A DNA stretch of 61,722 nucleotides from Betaproteobacteria bacterium. Its GTDB lineage: Bacteria > Pseudomonadota > Gammaproteobacteria > Burkholderiales > Rhodocyclaceae. The translations under genes were made by a program, and so were the position numbers. This document shows positions 27,901-36,718 of this stretch, piece after piece. Numbering within the stretch: position 1 is the stretch's first letter; the number at the start of each line of letters is the position of its first letter. The notes beneath the pieces were generated by a model. That model made no database searches and was not told the DNA's origin. It worked only from the letters and a program-made list of their open reading frames with translations. Location of the stretch: contig SHNC01000073.1 of the NCBI GenBank assembly GCA_004295105.1, positions 1-61,722 of the forward strand, given 5' to 3'.

Positions 27901-28935
27901 CTGAACCAGGCCGGCGCGTTGCTCCACCTTTACAGCGACGGCACCGTGCTGCTCAACCACGGTGGCACCGAAATGGGCCAGGGCCTGTTCACCAAGGTGG
28001 CGCAGCTTGTCGCCGACGAGTTTCAGATCGACATCGGCGACGTCCGCGTCAGCGCCGCCGACACCTCCAAGGTGCCCAACGCCTCGGCGACCGCGGCCTC
28101 CAGCGGCACTGACCTCAATGGCAAGGCGGCGCAACAGGCGGCACGCAAGATCAAGGCGCGGCTGGCGCGCTTTGCCGCCGAGCGATACCGCATCCCCCAG
28201 CACGATGTGACCTTCCGCCGCAACGAGGTCGTCATCGGTCGCACGGCGATGCCCTTCCGCGAGCTCGTGCTCGAGGCTTGGAAGGCGCGCGTCTCGCTGT
28301 CGGCGACCGGCTTCTACCGCACGCCCGACATCCACTTCGACCGCTCAACCTTCACCGGCCGCCCGTTCTACTACTTCGCCTACGGCGCAGCCTGCAGCGA
28401 GGTCGCGATCGACACGCTGACGGGCGAAGCGCGGGTGCTGCGCGCCGACATCGTGCACGATGCCGGACGCTCGCTGAACCCGGCGCTCGATCTCGGCCAG
28501 GTGGAAGGCGGTTTCGTGCAGGGCCTCGGCTGGCTGACGATGGAAGAGCTGTGGTGGGATGAGGCCGGACGCCTGCAGACCCATGCGCCCTCGACCTACA
28601 AGATTCCGGCGGTGTCCGACCTGCCGGCCGACTTCCGTGTGCGGCTGTGGCCGCGGGGCGAAAACGTCGAGGACACGGTCTTCCGCTCCAAGGCGGTGGG
28701 GGAACCGCCCCTGATGCTGGCGCTATCGGTGTGGCATGCGATCAAGGATGCGATCGCCTCGGTATCCGACCACGGGCTTGCGCCGCGGCTGAACGCCCCC
28801 GCGACCGCCGAGGAGATCCTGCGCAGCCTGAACGACTTGCGGGCGCGCAGCGGCCAGCAAGGCTCGTTGGCCACTGCCGGTCAGGACGCCGCCTCCGGCG
28901 GCATGACTGCCGCCCCCCTCATCTCCCCCGCATGA
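24907..28935 (+). CDS. xdhAB: Xanthine dehydrogenase, single-chain fusion of XdhA and XdhB
   Basis: 1342 residues. The N-terminal XdhA part has a plant-type 2Fe-2S site (Cys 43, 48, 51, 71), a second 2Fe-2S site (Cys 111, 114, 146, 148; CGFCTPGF and CRCTGY) and an FAD domain with LLAGGTDVGLWV at ~231-242. After an Ala/Pro-rich linker near 500-560 the XdhB part begins (PLPHESALLHVTGAAHYTDD). It holds the molybdopterin motif MGGGFGGKE (~775) and the catalytic Glu in AVGEPPLMLA (~1266). It oxidises hypoxanthine and xanthine to urate. Most bacteria make two chains; this fused order is that of eukaryotic XDH. GGAGG stands nine bases before ATG 24907. xdhC overlaps by ATGA. Confidence 0.95.
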   Translation: MTTDRIHFILNGRDVVVADLSPTMTLLNWLRERAALTGTKEGCAEGDCGACTVLLADVREGRLRWRSVNACLQLLPTLHARAVFTVESLSAPGAALHPAQRAMIDCHGSQCGFCTPGFVMSLAGLLQTDAAADERAIADALSGNLCRCTGYRPILAAAQRMYALDRPDTGALPPPAWDPAGTDAEAALVGRLDAISALGSLQVRHAGGEFAAPRSLAELDALLATNPDATLLAGGTDVGLWVTKQLCALPRLLDLLRVPELAAVSESGRALEIGAAVSLEEAFAALGRHYPEADELWRRFGSRPIRNAGTLCGNIANGSPIGDSMPALIALGARLLLRRNGATRDVALEAFYPADRSVPRLAPGEFVQAVRIPLPSPTASQAAELSADTLSADTLPAHLLPAGGAAAHAPDGFHFRTWKVSKRHDQDISAVCGGFGLTISGGIVRAARLAFGGMAATPRRAVQAETALLNRVFDAAALADAQAALGRDFSPISDMRASATYRMQLAQNLLTRLHRALCGIADADLPAPPHRVDTRMAPVAQPARAHEATSLPDGASGQPLPHESALLHVTGAAHYTDDLPEPRGTLHAALALAPHAHARLQAVDVAAARALPGVVEVLTAADIPGVNDFGPVVEDDPILADGEIRFHGQPFCIVVADSVDAARRAARLARAECEPLPALLSIEDALAAGSRVLPDTRMVRGDADAAVAAAPRRLNGSVRCGGQDHFYLEGQIALAVPRDDGTMQVHSATQHPGEVQLQVANALGLDAKDVVVECRRMGGGFGGKESQPGQIAALAAIAARRVGRPVKLRLDRDTDMIMTGKRHDFRFDYEVGFDDDGRILGLRMQHAVRAGHSADLSGAIADRALFHADNAYYLPAVTVDSLRLRTHTVSNTAFRGFGGPQGMFGIEELIDAIARALRLDPLDVRKCNLYGIGERDLTPYGQRVTDNVLHRLVDELEADCDYRARRAAIVAWNAGSKVVKRGLALTPVKFGISFTTTHLNQAGALLHLYSDGTVLLNHGGTEMGQGLFTKVAQLVADEFQIDIGDVRVSAADTSKVPNASATAASSGTDLNGKAAQQAARKIKARLARFAAERYRIPQHDVTFRRNEVVIGRTAMPFRELVLEAWKARVSLSATGFYRTPDIHFDRSTFTGRPFYYFAYGAACSEVAIDTLTGEARVLRADIVHDAGRSLNPALDLGQVEGGFVQGLGWLTMEELWWDEAGRLQTHAPSTYKIPAVSDLPADFRVRLWPRGENVEDTVFRSKAVGEPPLMLALSVWHAIKDAIASVSDHGLAPRLNAPATAEEILRSLNDLRARSGQQGSLATAGQDAASGGMTAAPLISPA

Positions 28936-29837
28936 CCAGCCTGGATCTGCTCGATGCGCTTGCCGCGGCGATCGCCGACAGCCGCGCAGTGGTGTGGATC
29001 ACGGTGATCGGTGCGCGCGGCTCGACGCCGCGCGAAGTGGGCGCATCGATGCTGACGGACGCGCAGGCGAGCATCGGCAGCGTGGGAGGCGGACAACTGG
29101 AACTGTGCGCCATCGCACGGGCGCGCTCGCTGCTGCGGCACGGCACCGCGGGCGTCGCGCCACCCAGGCAGGTGGAGCGCTTCCCGCTCGGCGCTCGCCT
29201 CGGCCAGTGCTGTGGCGGCGAGACGACCCTCGCCTTCGACCTCGTGCTGCCGTCGCAGGCCGGCTGGGTGGCCGATGCGCGCGCGGCACTGCAGGCGGGC
29301 ACCGACTGGCGTGCCCTGCTCGCAGCCCACCTTCCCGCCTGCGCCTTTCCGGTCCAGCCGCGGCTGCCGGTGGCGTTGTTTGGCGCCGGCCATGTCGGTC
29401 GCGCGCTTGCCGCCCTGCTCGCCCGCCTGCCTGTCGCGCTGACATGGATCGACAGCCGGGACGAAGCGTTTCCGTCCGAGCCCGGCGGGGAGGTTCGCTG
29501 CATTGTCAGCGATGCGCCCGAGTCGGAGGTGCGCAGCCTGCCGTCGGCGTGCGCGGCCATCGTGATGACTCACAGCCACGCTCTCGATCTGGAAATCGTG
29601 CATGCCTGGTTGCGCCGCGGGGACTTCCGCTTTCTCGGCCTGATCGGCTCGCGCAGCAAGCGGCTGCGGTTCGAACATCAGTTGCGCATGCGCGGGCACG
29701 ACGATGCGGCTCTGGCGCGGCTCACCTGCCCGGTCGGCATCGAGGGCATCCGCGGCAAGGAACCCGAAGTGATTGCAATCGCGATTGCGGCACAATTGCT
29801 GCGCCTGCACCCGGAACCGGATCGCCGCCAACCATGA
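28932..29837 (+). CDS. xdhC: Xanthine dehydrogenase accessory protein XdhC
   Basis: 301 residues. XdhC binds the molybdenum cofactor, promotes its sulfuration and inserts it into XdhB. The N-terminal XdhC_CoxI domain has VIGARGSTPREVGASML, IGSVGGGQLE and LGQCCGGETTLAF with the cofactor-binding Cys pair. The C-terminal Rossmann-like domain has VALFGAGHVGRALA, VMTHSHALDLEIV and IGSRSKRLRF. Start and stop overlap its neighbours by ATGA on both sides, so the three genes are translationally coupled. Confidence 0.96.
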   Translation: MTSLDLLDALAAAIADSRAVVWITVIGARGSTPREVGASMLTDAQASIGSVGGGQLELCAIARARSLLRHGTAGVAPPRQVERFPLGARLGQCCGGETTLAFDLVLPSQAGWVADARAALQAGTDWRALLAAHLPACAFPVQPRLPVALFGAGHVGRALAALLARLPVALTWIDSRDEAFPSEPGGEVRCIVSDAPESEVRSLPSACAAIVMTHSHALDLEIVHAWLRRGDFRFLGLIGSRSKRLRFEHQLRMRGHDDAALARLTCPVGIEGIRGKEPEVIAIAIAAQLLRLHPEPDRRQP

Positions 29838-31165
29838 CGGAAAATCACGCATCCCCGAGCATCGGTTCGCCAATGCCGCGCGCAGTGCGCGGCGAGATCC
29901 TGTACTTCACCGGCGACCCGGCCGCACTCGGGGAGCGTGCTCTCGCGCACTTCGACGACGGCCTGATGCTGTTGCGCGACGGCCGCGTCGAGGCGGTCGG
30001 CGGGGCTGCAGATCTGCTGCCACGCCTGTCGGCCGACATGCCGCTGGACGACTATCGCGGCAAGCTGATCCTGCCCGGTTTCATCGATACCCACATCCAC
30101 TACGCCCAGCTCGATGTCATCGCCAGCCATGGCGAGCAGTTGCTGAACTGGCTGCAGAAATACACCTTCCCGGCGGAAGCGCGCTTCGCCGATCCGGCGC
30201 ACGCGGCCGCGGCTGCGGACTTCTTCTGCGACGAGCTGCTGCGCAACGGCACCACCACCGCGCTGGCCTTCGCCACCGTGCATCCCGCCTCGGCCGACGC
30301 GCTGTTCGCCGCCGCATGCGCCCGCCGGATGCGCATGATCACCGGCAAGGTGCTGATGGACCAGCACTGCCCGGCCGACCTGTGCGATACAGGCACCACC
30401 GGTGAAGCCGAATCACGCGCGCTGATCGAGCGCTGGCACGGCCGCGACCGCCTGCTGTACGCCGTCACGCCGCGCTTTCCCGCCACCTCGTCGGCCGCGC
30501 AAATGCACGCGGCGGCGCGGCTTTTCGCCGAATATCCCGGCCTCTACCTGCAATCGCACCTCGCCGAGAACCGCGATGAAGTAGCCTGGATCGGCCGCAT
30601 GTATCCCGCGGCGCGCAGCTACCTGGATGTGTTTGCGCGTTTCGGCCAGCTCGGGCCGCGCAGCGTGTTCGCGCACTGCATCTGGATCGACGACGAGGAT
30701 CGGGAACACATGGCCGACACCGGGGCGGCGATCAGCTTCTGTCCCACCTCCAACCTGTTCCTCGGTTCGGGCCTGTTCGACCTCGGACGGGCGCGGGCGC
30801 ATGGAGTACGCGTCGGCATCGGCACCGACGTGGGCGCCGGAACGAGCTTTTCCATGCTGCAGACCCTCGGTGAGGCCTACAAAGTGCTGCAGTTGCAGGG
30901 GCAGCCGCTCGGCGCCGAAGAGGCCTTTTACCTTGCCACGCTGGGTGGCGCACGCAGCCTTCACCTGGAAGGGCGGATCGGCAGCCTCGCGCCCGGCTGC
31001 GAAGCCGACTTCGTGGTGCTCGATCCGGCGGCCACGCCGCTCGTCGCGCGCCGCATGGGCGGCTGCACGACACTGGCCGAACGCCTGTTCGTGTTCATGA
31101 CGCTGGGTGACGATCGGGCCGTGTTCGCCACCCATGTGCTGGGCGAACCCGCCTGGCGACGCTGA
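29834..31165 (+). CDS. guaD: Guanine deaminase
   Basis: 443 residues, amidohydrolase superfamily. It converts guanine to xanthine, the substrate of the enzyme encoded two genes upstream. Metal ligands are in FIDTHIHYAQLD, SHLAENRDE, FAHCIWIDDED and VGIGTDVGAGTSFSM; TPRFPATSS is typical of GuaD. It overlaps xdhC by ATGA and ends the operon, 19 bases before a converging chemoreceptor gene. Confidence 0.96.
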   Translation: MTENHASPSIGSPMPRAVRGEILYFTGDPAALGERALAHFDDGLMLLRDGRVEAVGGAADLLPRLSADMPLDDYRGKLILPGFIDTHIHYAQLDVIASHGEQLLNWLQKYTFPAEARFADPAHAAAAADFFCDELLRNGTTTALAFATVHPASADALFAAACARRMRMITGKVLMDQHCPADLCDTGTTGEAESRALIERWHGRDRLLYAVTPRFPATSSAAQMHAAARLFAEYPGLYLQSHLAENRDEVAWIGRMYPAARSYLDVFARFGQLGPRSVFAHCIWIDDEDREHMADTGAAISFCPTSNLFLGSGLFDLGRARAHGVRVGIGTDVGAGTSFSMLQTLGEAYKVLQLQGQPLGAEEAFYLATLGGARSLHLEGRIGSLAPGCEADFVVLDPAATPLVARRMGGCTTLAERLFVFMTLGDDRAVFATHVLGEPAWRR

Positions 31166-31184
31166 TCCCGCTGGGCGCCGCCGC

Positions 31185-32672
31185 TCAGGCGCCGTGCTTC
31201 TCGCGCACCATCTGCTCGACGAGCCGGATCACGCTGGCGCTGGCGTCCTCGGCGGCCTCGAGCGCTTCGACCACCCGCTCGCGCGTCCTGTCGTCGCGAC
31301 TGTCGCCGTCGCGGACGGCGTCCAGCGCCTTGCGCACCTGCGCGTGGACGCCGGCATGCGGCCGCTCGATCTCGGCGAAGGCGCGCGTCTGGCCGAACAG
31401 CGCTCGGCCACTGCCGTCGTACCAGCGTCCCAGACCGCACTGGTGATGGTCGAGATCCACCGCCGTCGCCTCCTCTCCCTGGCCGGCGGTCTCCATCGCG
31501 ACGTACGCATGCTGCATGTAAATGACGTGATCCATCTTCGCCAGCGATGCGAAGGACACGTCCTTGGCGCGGCCCAATTGCGTGATCGTTGCCTCGGAAG
31601 ACCGTGCCACCGCCGCGAACTGCGCACGGAAGGCCGCGACCTCGCCGCTGACGCGCGCGCTTTCCTCGCCGACGCGGGCGGTCTGCTCGACCATGGCGCC
31701 GACCCGGTCGCGGAAGCCGTTGATCAACTGGCCGATCTCGGTGGTGGCCGCCTTCGTGCGTTCGGCCAGCTTGCGCACCTCGTCGGCCACCACCGCGAAG
31801 CCGCGGCCGACCTCGCCCGCCCGCGCCGCCTCGATGGCGGCATTGAGCGCCAGCAGATTGGTCTGGTCGGTGATCTCGCCGATGATCTGCACCGTGCGTC
31901 CGATCGACGAACTCGCCTCGCCGAGCTCGCCCGCCGCAGCGGACATGCACTGCATGCTGTCGTTGATATGCTCGAGGGCGGCACCCATGCGTACCACCTC
32001 CTCGCTGCTGCGCGTGGCGCCGTCCCGGTTCTGCTGCGCAATCTGCAGCACCTCGTCCATCTCGCGCGACACCTGCACCAGGTCGCGCTGGTTGCCCTTC
32101 AGGTTGCCGAGCAACGTGCCGGTGTTGAGCGCGTGCAGTTGCGAGCTCAGGCGGTTGCGCACCACGAAGCGCGCGTTCTCGTCCATGGTCGTGATCGCCC
32201 TGTTGATGTGCTGCACCGAATCCCTGAGCTGCCCCGGCATGCCGTGCACCAGGCCTTGGCGGTAGTAATGCCCTTCCGCAACCATGCGGAAGCAGGTGGT
32301 GATCTCATTGACGTAGTTCTGCACCAGGTCGAGGAACTCGTTCAGTTCCCATGCCACCTTGCCCACCTCGCCGAGCCCCGCGGTATGCGTGATGCGCTGA
32401 TGCAGGTCACCCTCGCCGCAGGCCAGCAGCACGCGCTGCATGCGCTGCAGCACGGCCATCGGCCGCTGGAAGCGCTTCCAGGCGTAGAGGCTGAACGCGA
32501 CCGACAGCAGCGGAACGACGACGATCGAGGGATCGGGGCCGTGCTCGATCGCCTGCCACACCGCCAGTGCCGTGACCATCGCGGCGAAGGTGACGCACAG
32601 GATCAGGAACTGGCGGTCGAGAAAGGGAACGTGTCCGCTCGCGCGGCTGCGGGTTTCGCTCATGATCGGCAT
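31185..32672 (-). CDS. Methyl-accepting chemotaxis protein with C-terminal CZB zinc-binding domain
   Basis: 495 residues. Two membrane helices near residues 20-65 with almost no periplasmic loop, a HAMP-like region, then the signalling domain whose tip is [41 protein letters not shown]. From ~360 comes a CZB domain ([36 protein letters not shown]), in which a Cys and three His bind zinc and, in studied cases, sense oxidants. It has no external ligand domain, so input probably comes from the soluble PAS protein encoded eight bases upstream. Starts at 32672 or 32663 are both possible. Confidence 0.9.
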   Translation of the reverse strand: MPIMSETRSRASGHVPFLDRQFLILCVTFAAMVTALAVWQAIEHGPDPSIVVVPLLSVAFSLYAWKRFQRPMAVLQRMQRVLLACGEGDLHQRITHTAGLGEVGKVAWELNEFLDLVQNYVNEITTCFRMVAEGHYYRQGLVHGMPGQLRDSVQHINRAITTMDENARFVVRNRLSSQLHALNTGTLLGNLKGNQRDLVQVSREMDEVLQIAQQNRDGATRSSEEVVRMGAALEHINDSMQCMSAAAGELGEASSSIGRTVQIIGEITDQTNLLALNAAIEAARAGEVGRGFAVVADEVRKLAERTKAATTEIGQLINGFRDRVGAMVEQTARVGEESARVSGEVAAFRAQFAAVARSSEATITQLGRAKDVSFASLAKMDHVIYMQHAYVAMETAGQGEEATAVDLDHHQCGLGRWYDGSGRALFGQTRAFAEIERPHAGVHAQVRKALDAVRDGDSRDDRTRERVVEALEAAEDASASVIRLVEQMVREKHGA

Positions 32673-32679
32673 TCCATGG

Positions 32680-33270
32680 TCACTGCTGGTAGAGGCCCAG
32701 CACGAACCGGTCGTAGGTGGTCTGCTGCGCGGCCAGCAACTGCCACAAGTAGGCGACCGAGGCCTCGGGCGCGGTGGCGGCGCCGCTCTCGCGCTCGATG
32801 CGCAGCATCTCGGCGTACAGGGGCATCACCGCATGCACTGCGGCCACCGGCGCCTGGCGCCGCACCGACACGTAACCCACCGTCTGACCCGCGGCGTTGA
32901 TGTCGGCGGTGATGTTCGCGAACACCCAGTAATAGTGGCCGTCGGACGTCATGTTCTTGACCAGGCCGAAGAACTCGCGCTCCTGCTTCAGCGTCTCCCA
33001 CAGCAGGCGGAACACACCGCGCGGCATGTCGGGATGGCGGATGGCGTTGTGCTGCCGTCCGAGCAGCTCAGATTCGCGGTAGTTCGCGATGCGCATGAAG
33101 GTGCGGTTGAGGTAGATGATGCGGCCCGTCGGATCGGTCTTGGACACGATCCAGTCATCGTCCCGCAACGGGACCTCGGTATTGGTCGGCGTGATTCGGC
33201 TCTTCACTGGCGCCTCGGCTTTCGCATGACGTGTTTCGTTCGGCGGCGACGTCGCCGCATCGGCCGTCAT
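32680..33270 (-). CDS. Aer-like PAS domain protein, soluble
   Basis: 196 residues. A PAS domain at ~30-140 closely follows the FAD-binding PAS of Aer aerotaxis receptors: [59 protein letters not shown] and GYVSVRRQ. No membrane or signalling segment follows, only a helical tail. The chemoreceptor gene begins eight bases downstream, so the two may form a split redox or energy taxis receptor. Cofactor FAD is inferred from the family. Confidence 0.87.
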   Translation of the reverse strand: MTADAATSPPNETRHAKAEAPVKSRITPTNTEVPLRDDDWIVSKTDPTGRIIYLNRTFMRIANYRESELLGRQHNAIRHPDMPRGVFRLLWETLKQEREFFGLVKNMTSDGHYYWVFANITADINAAGQTVGYVSVRRQAPVAAVHAVMPLYAEMLRIERESGAATAPEASVAYLWQLLAAQQTTYDRFVLGLYQQ

Positions 33271-33341
33271 CCGACGACCGCCCCGTTGCGCTGGATTACG
33301 GCACCGGGGGTGGAAACTTCAGCACGAGACGAGGCGCGAGT

Positions 33342-34151
33342 TCAGTCCGCCTGAGCCGCGTCGGGCCGGTCGGCCTCCGCCTCGTCCATCGCCGGCACGC
33401 CGTTGCGCAGGCAGGCGGCGATCGCGGTGGCGATGCCGTCGGCCATGCGCGCCTGGCGCACGGGATCGCGCAGCAGCATCTCCTCGTCGCGATGCTTGAT
33501 GACGCCGGCCTCGAACAGCACCGCCGGCATCGTCGCGTGGCGCAATACGGCGAGACCGTCGTAGTAATGCACGGCGTGCTGCCGGTCGGCGTAGGCGCGC
33601 CGCCGCCCGTTCTTGTGCGTGGGCTCGAAGCCGAGCCGCTGCAGCCGCGCGCCGATGACGCGGGCACACAGGATGCTGCGTGCGGTGTCGGGGTTGTCGC
33701 GCGATACGAACAGCGAATGGCCGGCGAACTCGTCGTTGTAGTCCAGCGTCCGGCCGTCGAAGGTCCAGGGGTGCAGCTCGTTTGCGCTGACCGAGTCATG
33801 ATGGATGGACAGGAAGAATTCGACCCCCGCCGCCGCCGCGGGCCTGGCGCGCAGCGACGCGATGCGTCCGTCCGCGTTGATCTCGCGCACCTCGAAGTCG
33901 CGGCTGCGCAATGCGGCGACCACCTCGCGGGCGAGATCCAGGTTGAACTCCAGTTCCGGGCGTCCGCGCGCACTGGTCGCGCCGGGCGCCGCCCGGGTGT
34001 GGCCCGCATCGACTGCGACGCCGAGCCCAGCGGCCCGCAGCGCATGCCATGGCCCGCCCAGCAGACCGAGCACCAGCAGGCAGGCGACCAGGGGACGCGT
34101 GCCGGGGCAATGCCTGCTCGACGGTAGCGCGTCGCGAAGTTCGTTCTTCAT
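33342..34151 (-). CDS. N-acetylmuramoyl-L-alanine amidase (Amidase_3)
   Basis: 269 residues with one hydrophobic segment near residues 20-37, a signal peptide or anchor. The zinc amidase core follows: VAVDAGHTRAAPGATS (His), RPELEFNLDLARE (Glu), FFLSIHHDSVSA (His) and VLFEAGVIKHRDEE (catalytic Glu). It removes stem peptides from murein in the periplasm. The start is placed at ATG 34151, which gives the short N-terminus; longer in-frame ATGs overlap the diverging lipoprotein gene. Confidence 0.85.
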   Translation of the reverse strand: MKNELRDALPSSRHCPGTRPLVACLLVLGLLGGPWHALRAAGLGVAVDAGHTRAAPGATSARGRPELEFNLDLAREVVAALRSRDFEVREINADGRIASLRARPAAAAGVEFFLSIHHDSVSANELHPWTFDGRTLDYNDEFAGHSLFVSRDNPDTARSILCARVIGARLQRLGFEPTHKNGRRRAYADRQHAVHYYDGLAVLRHATMPAVLFEAGVIKHRDEEMLLRDPVRQARMADGIATAIAACLRNGVPAMDEAEADRPDAAQAD

Positions 34152-34252
34152 GTCGATTGGTAACAAAACGGCCAGCGGGCGAAACCGTACTGGACCACGA
34201 ATGAGCGGCATAATCGAGCCCTTCCTGCTCCCCCGGTCCCTGCCCCCTCGCA

Positions 34253-34510
34253 ATGCGCACACACACCGCTGCCGCCACCCTGCTGGCCACTCTTGCGCTG
34301 ATGGCCTGCAGCAAGCTGACGCCCGAGAACTACGACAGGCTGAAGCCGGGCATGTCTTACCTGCAGGTGAAGGCCATCTTGGGCGACCCCGCCAATTGCA
34401 GCGACCTGCTGACGGTAAAGACCTGTACCTGGGGCGACGACACGCGCTACATCAACGTCAATTTCGTCGCCGACCAGGTCGTGCTGTTCAATTCCGCCAA
34501 CCTGCGCTGA
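34253..34510 (+). CDS. Small DUF3862/SmpA-like lipoprotein
   Basis: 85 residues. A lipoprotein signal with lipobox LMAC places the mature Cys at residue 19. The remainder, ENYDRLKPGMSYLQVKAILG then a TCTWGDD strand, resembles the BamE/SmpA-like small domains (DUF3862). It should be anchored in the outer or inner membrane. Two further cysteines may pair. A CATAAT box lies 40 bases upstream. Function unknown. Confidence 0.75.
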   Translation: MRTHTAAATLLATLALMACSKLTPENYDRLKPGMSYLQVKAILGDPANCSDLLTVKTCTWGDDTRYINVNFVADQVVLFNSANLR

Positions 34511-34727
34511 CAAGACCGCAGGCGCCGTGCGATTCCGCCGGCCGAAATGGGCGCGCTGCGGGGATAGGCTAGAATGTCGGCTTTTCTCGTGCCCCACTTC
34601 AGGTGATGCCGACAGCCCTTCCGGCGCAGCGAACCTCACGCCCACGCCTCGATCACCCGTTCCGTCCGCTGGCGTACCCGGGCCTGCGGGTGTTGTCGCA
34701 CGCGGTGTCGGGCGCGGCAAGGCGGCA

Positions 34728-35669
34728 ATGAAGCGCCTGGTCGCCATCGTCCTGACCGCTGCGTTGCTCGCGTGGCTCGTCAGTAACGATCACTGGCGTG
34801 CGCTGGCGCTCAGCTTTGCCCAGTTGCCCGCCTCGGTACTGGCCCTGGCAGGCCTCGGCTTTGCCTTCAGCTACGTCTTGCGCGGGCTGCGCGTCTTCGA
34901 TGAGTTCCGCGCCGACGCCGGAGGGCGTTTCGCCGCCTGCCTGCGCATCGTGCTGATCCACAACGCCATGGTGAACGTCGTGCCGTTTCGTGGCGGCGAG
35001 GCGGCCTTCCCGCTGCTGCTGCGGCAGACCTTCGGCACGCCGCTGGCCCGCGCCGTCGCCTCGCTGTTCTGGTTCCGTCTGCAGGATGCCCTGGTGGTGG
35101 GCGTCGTTGCCGCGGCGGTGTGGCCGGGCGTGCCGTTGGCTCTGCGCGCCGCCGGCGTGATGGGGTTGCTGCTGTTCGCGCTTGTGCTGCCACGCTGGGC
35201 GCGTTCGCGGCACGACTGGGCCGAGCGCGGCGCCTTCGCCGCCCGTCTCGGGAAGCTGCGCGATGCCTTCGCCGACTCGACGCGACACGCCCGCTTCGGC
35301 TGGTTATGGACGGTAGCCAACTGGTCGGTCAAACTCGCGTCCCAGGCATTGCTGCTGGCCTCGCTCCTTCATGCCGGCCTGGCGACCGGTGCGGCCGGAG
35401 CGCTCGGCGCCGAACTGGCGGCCATCCTGCCGATTCAGGGCGTGGCCGGTTTCGGCACCTACGAGGCCGGGGCGGCCGCGGCGCTGCTGCCGGCTGGAAT
35501 CGCGTTCGAGGACGGCCTGCGTGCGGCCCTCGCGCTGCATCTCTTCGTCATCGGTTGCGCACTGGGCGCAGGCGCGCTGGCCGCCCTGCTGATCCCGGCA
35601 CCGAAAGCCCGGGCGGGCGCGAACGTCCCGCTTTCCAACGAATCTTCCAGCACTGCCCCTCACCCATGA
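34728..35669 (+). CDS. Lysylphosphatidylglycerol synthase-TM-like (UPF0104/YbhN) membrane protein
   Basis: 313 residues with about eight membrane helices. The short stretch VNVVPFRGGEAAFPLLLRQTFG and the later ILPIQGVAGFGTYEAGAAAAL are the conserved loops of the LPG_synthase_TM/UPF0104 family, which includes flippase-like proteins without the synthase domain. ATG 34728 follows AAGGCGG and begins the first helix. The glycosyltransferase gene overlaps its stop by ATGA, so a role in moving or making lipid-linked sugars is likely. Confidence 0.82.
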   Translation: MKRLVAIVLTAALLAWLVSNDHWRALALSFAQLPASVLALAGLGFAFSYVLRGLRVFDEFRADAGGRFAACLRIVLIHNAMVNVVPFRGGEAAFPLLLRQTFGTPLARAVASLFWFRLQDALVVGVVAAAVWPGVPLALRAAGVMGLLLFALVLPRWARSRHDWAERGAFAARLGKLRDAFADSTRHARFGWLWTVANWSVKLASQALLLASLLHAGLATGAAGALGAELAAILPIQGVAGFGTYEAGAAAALLPAGIAFEDGLRAALALHLFVIGCALGAGALAALLIPAPKARAGANVPLSNESSSTAPHP

Positions 35670-36718
35670 ACCTCCAGACCAAGTCCCCCCTCCCGCCCGC
35701 AGAACCGCAGATCCCGGCCGGCCTGCCGGAGCACACCCTGTCGGTCGTCGTGCCGATGTACAACGAGGCCGAGAACGTCGAGCCCCTTCTCGAGCGCATC
35801 CACCTCGCCCTCGGACCCTATCCCTGGCCGTGGGAAGTCGTGCTGGTGGACGACGGCAGTTCGGACGCCACCCCCGCCGAGATCGAGCGCTGTGCCGGCG
35901 TCTTCGGTCCCCATGTCCGCGTGGTCGAATTGATGCGCAACTTCAAGCAGACCGCGGCCATGCAGGCAGGTCTCGATGCGGCGCGCGGCAGCGTCATCGT
36001 GACCATGGACGGCGACCTGCAGAACGATCCGATCGACATTCCGCGCATGGTCCACCGCCTGCTCACCGAGGATCTGGACCTCGTCGCCGGCTGGCGCAAG
36101 GACCGCCAGGACGGTCTGCTGCTGCGCAAGATCCCGTCGCGCATCGCCAACCGCCTGATCGCCCGCATGACGGGCGTGCATCTGAAGGACTACGGCTGCA
36201 GCCTCAAGGTATTCCGTGGCAGCGCGATCAAGAATGTGCGCCTGTATGGCGAGATGCACCGCTTCATTCCCGCCTGGCTGGCGACGGTGACCACGCCGCG
36301 GCGCATCGCGCAGGAGGTGGTGACCCACCACGCGCGCGTCTTCGGACAGTCCAAGTACGGCATCTCGCGCACCTTCCGCGTCGTGCTGGACCTGATCTTC
36401 GTCTATTTCTTCATGCGGTTCCGCACCCGCCCCGGGCACTTCTTCGGCGGCATCGGCATCGGCCTCGGCGCAATCGGCGCCCTGATCCTCACCTATCTGG
36501 CAGTGGTCAAGATCTTTCTCGGCGAATCGATCGGCACCCGTCCGCTGCTGTTCGCCGGTTTCTTCACGCTGATCGCCGGCGTGCAGATGGTGACTTCGGG
36601 CGTACTGGCCGAGCTCCTCACCCGCGTGTACTACGAATCGGGCAGTTCGCAGGCCTATGTCGCGCGTGAGCGTGCCGCGCTGGCCGACGATGCCGGCTGG
36701 CACCGTCCCGCCGCATGA
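35666..36718 (+). CDS. Polyprenyl-phosphate glycosyltransferase, family 2 (GtrB/ArnC/DPM1-like)
   Basis: 350 residues. A GT2 domain at ~20-240 with SVVVPMYNEAENVEPLLERI, VVLVDDGSSDATP, the metal-binding TMDGDLQNDP and DYGCSLKVFRG. Two membrane helices follow at ~255-320. This is the layout of enzymes that load a sugar onto undecaprenyl phosphate on the cytosolic face. Gene 3 of the operon encodes an ArnT-like transferase that would use the product outside. It overlaps both neighbours by 4 bases. Confidence 0.9.
   Translation: MNLQTKSPLPPAEPQIPAGLPEHTLSVVVPMYNEAENVEPLLERIHLALGPYPWPWEVVLVDDGSSDATPAEIERCAGVFGPHVRVVELMRNFKQTAAMQAGLDAARGSVIVTMDGDLQNDPIDIPRMVHRLLTEDLDLVAGWRKDRQDGLLLRKIPSRIANRLIARMTGVHLKDYGCSLKVFRGSAIKNVRLYGEMHRFIPAWLATVTTPRRIAQEVVTHHARVFGQSKYGISRTFRVVLDLIFVYFFMRFRTRPGHFFGGIGIGLGAIGALILTYLAVVKIFLGESIGTRPLLFAGFFTLIAGVQMVTSGVLAELLTRVYYESGSSQAYVARERAALADDAGWHRPAA

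Noticed and set aside
31169-31193. Hairpin with GGCGCC arms between guaD and the chemoreceptor gene as a terminator
   Set aside because: A 6-bp stem without T run that overlaps the end of the chemoreceptor gene; too weak to call.
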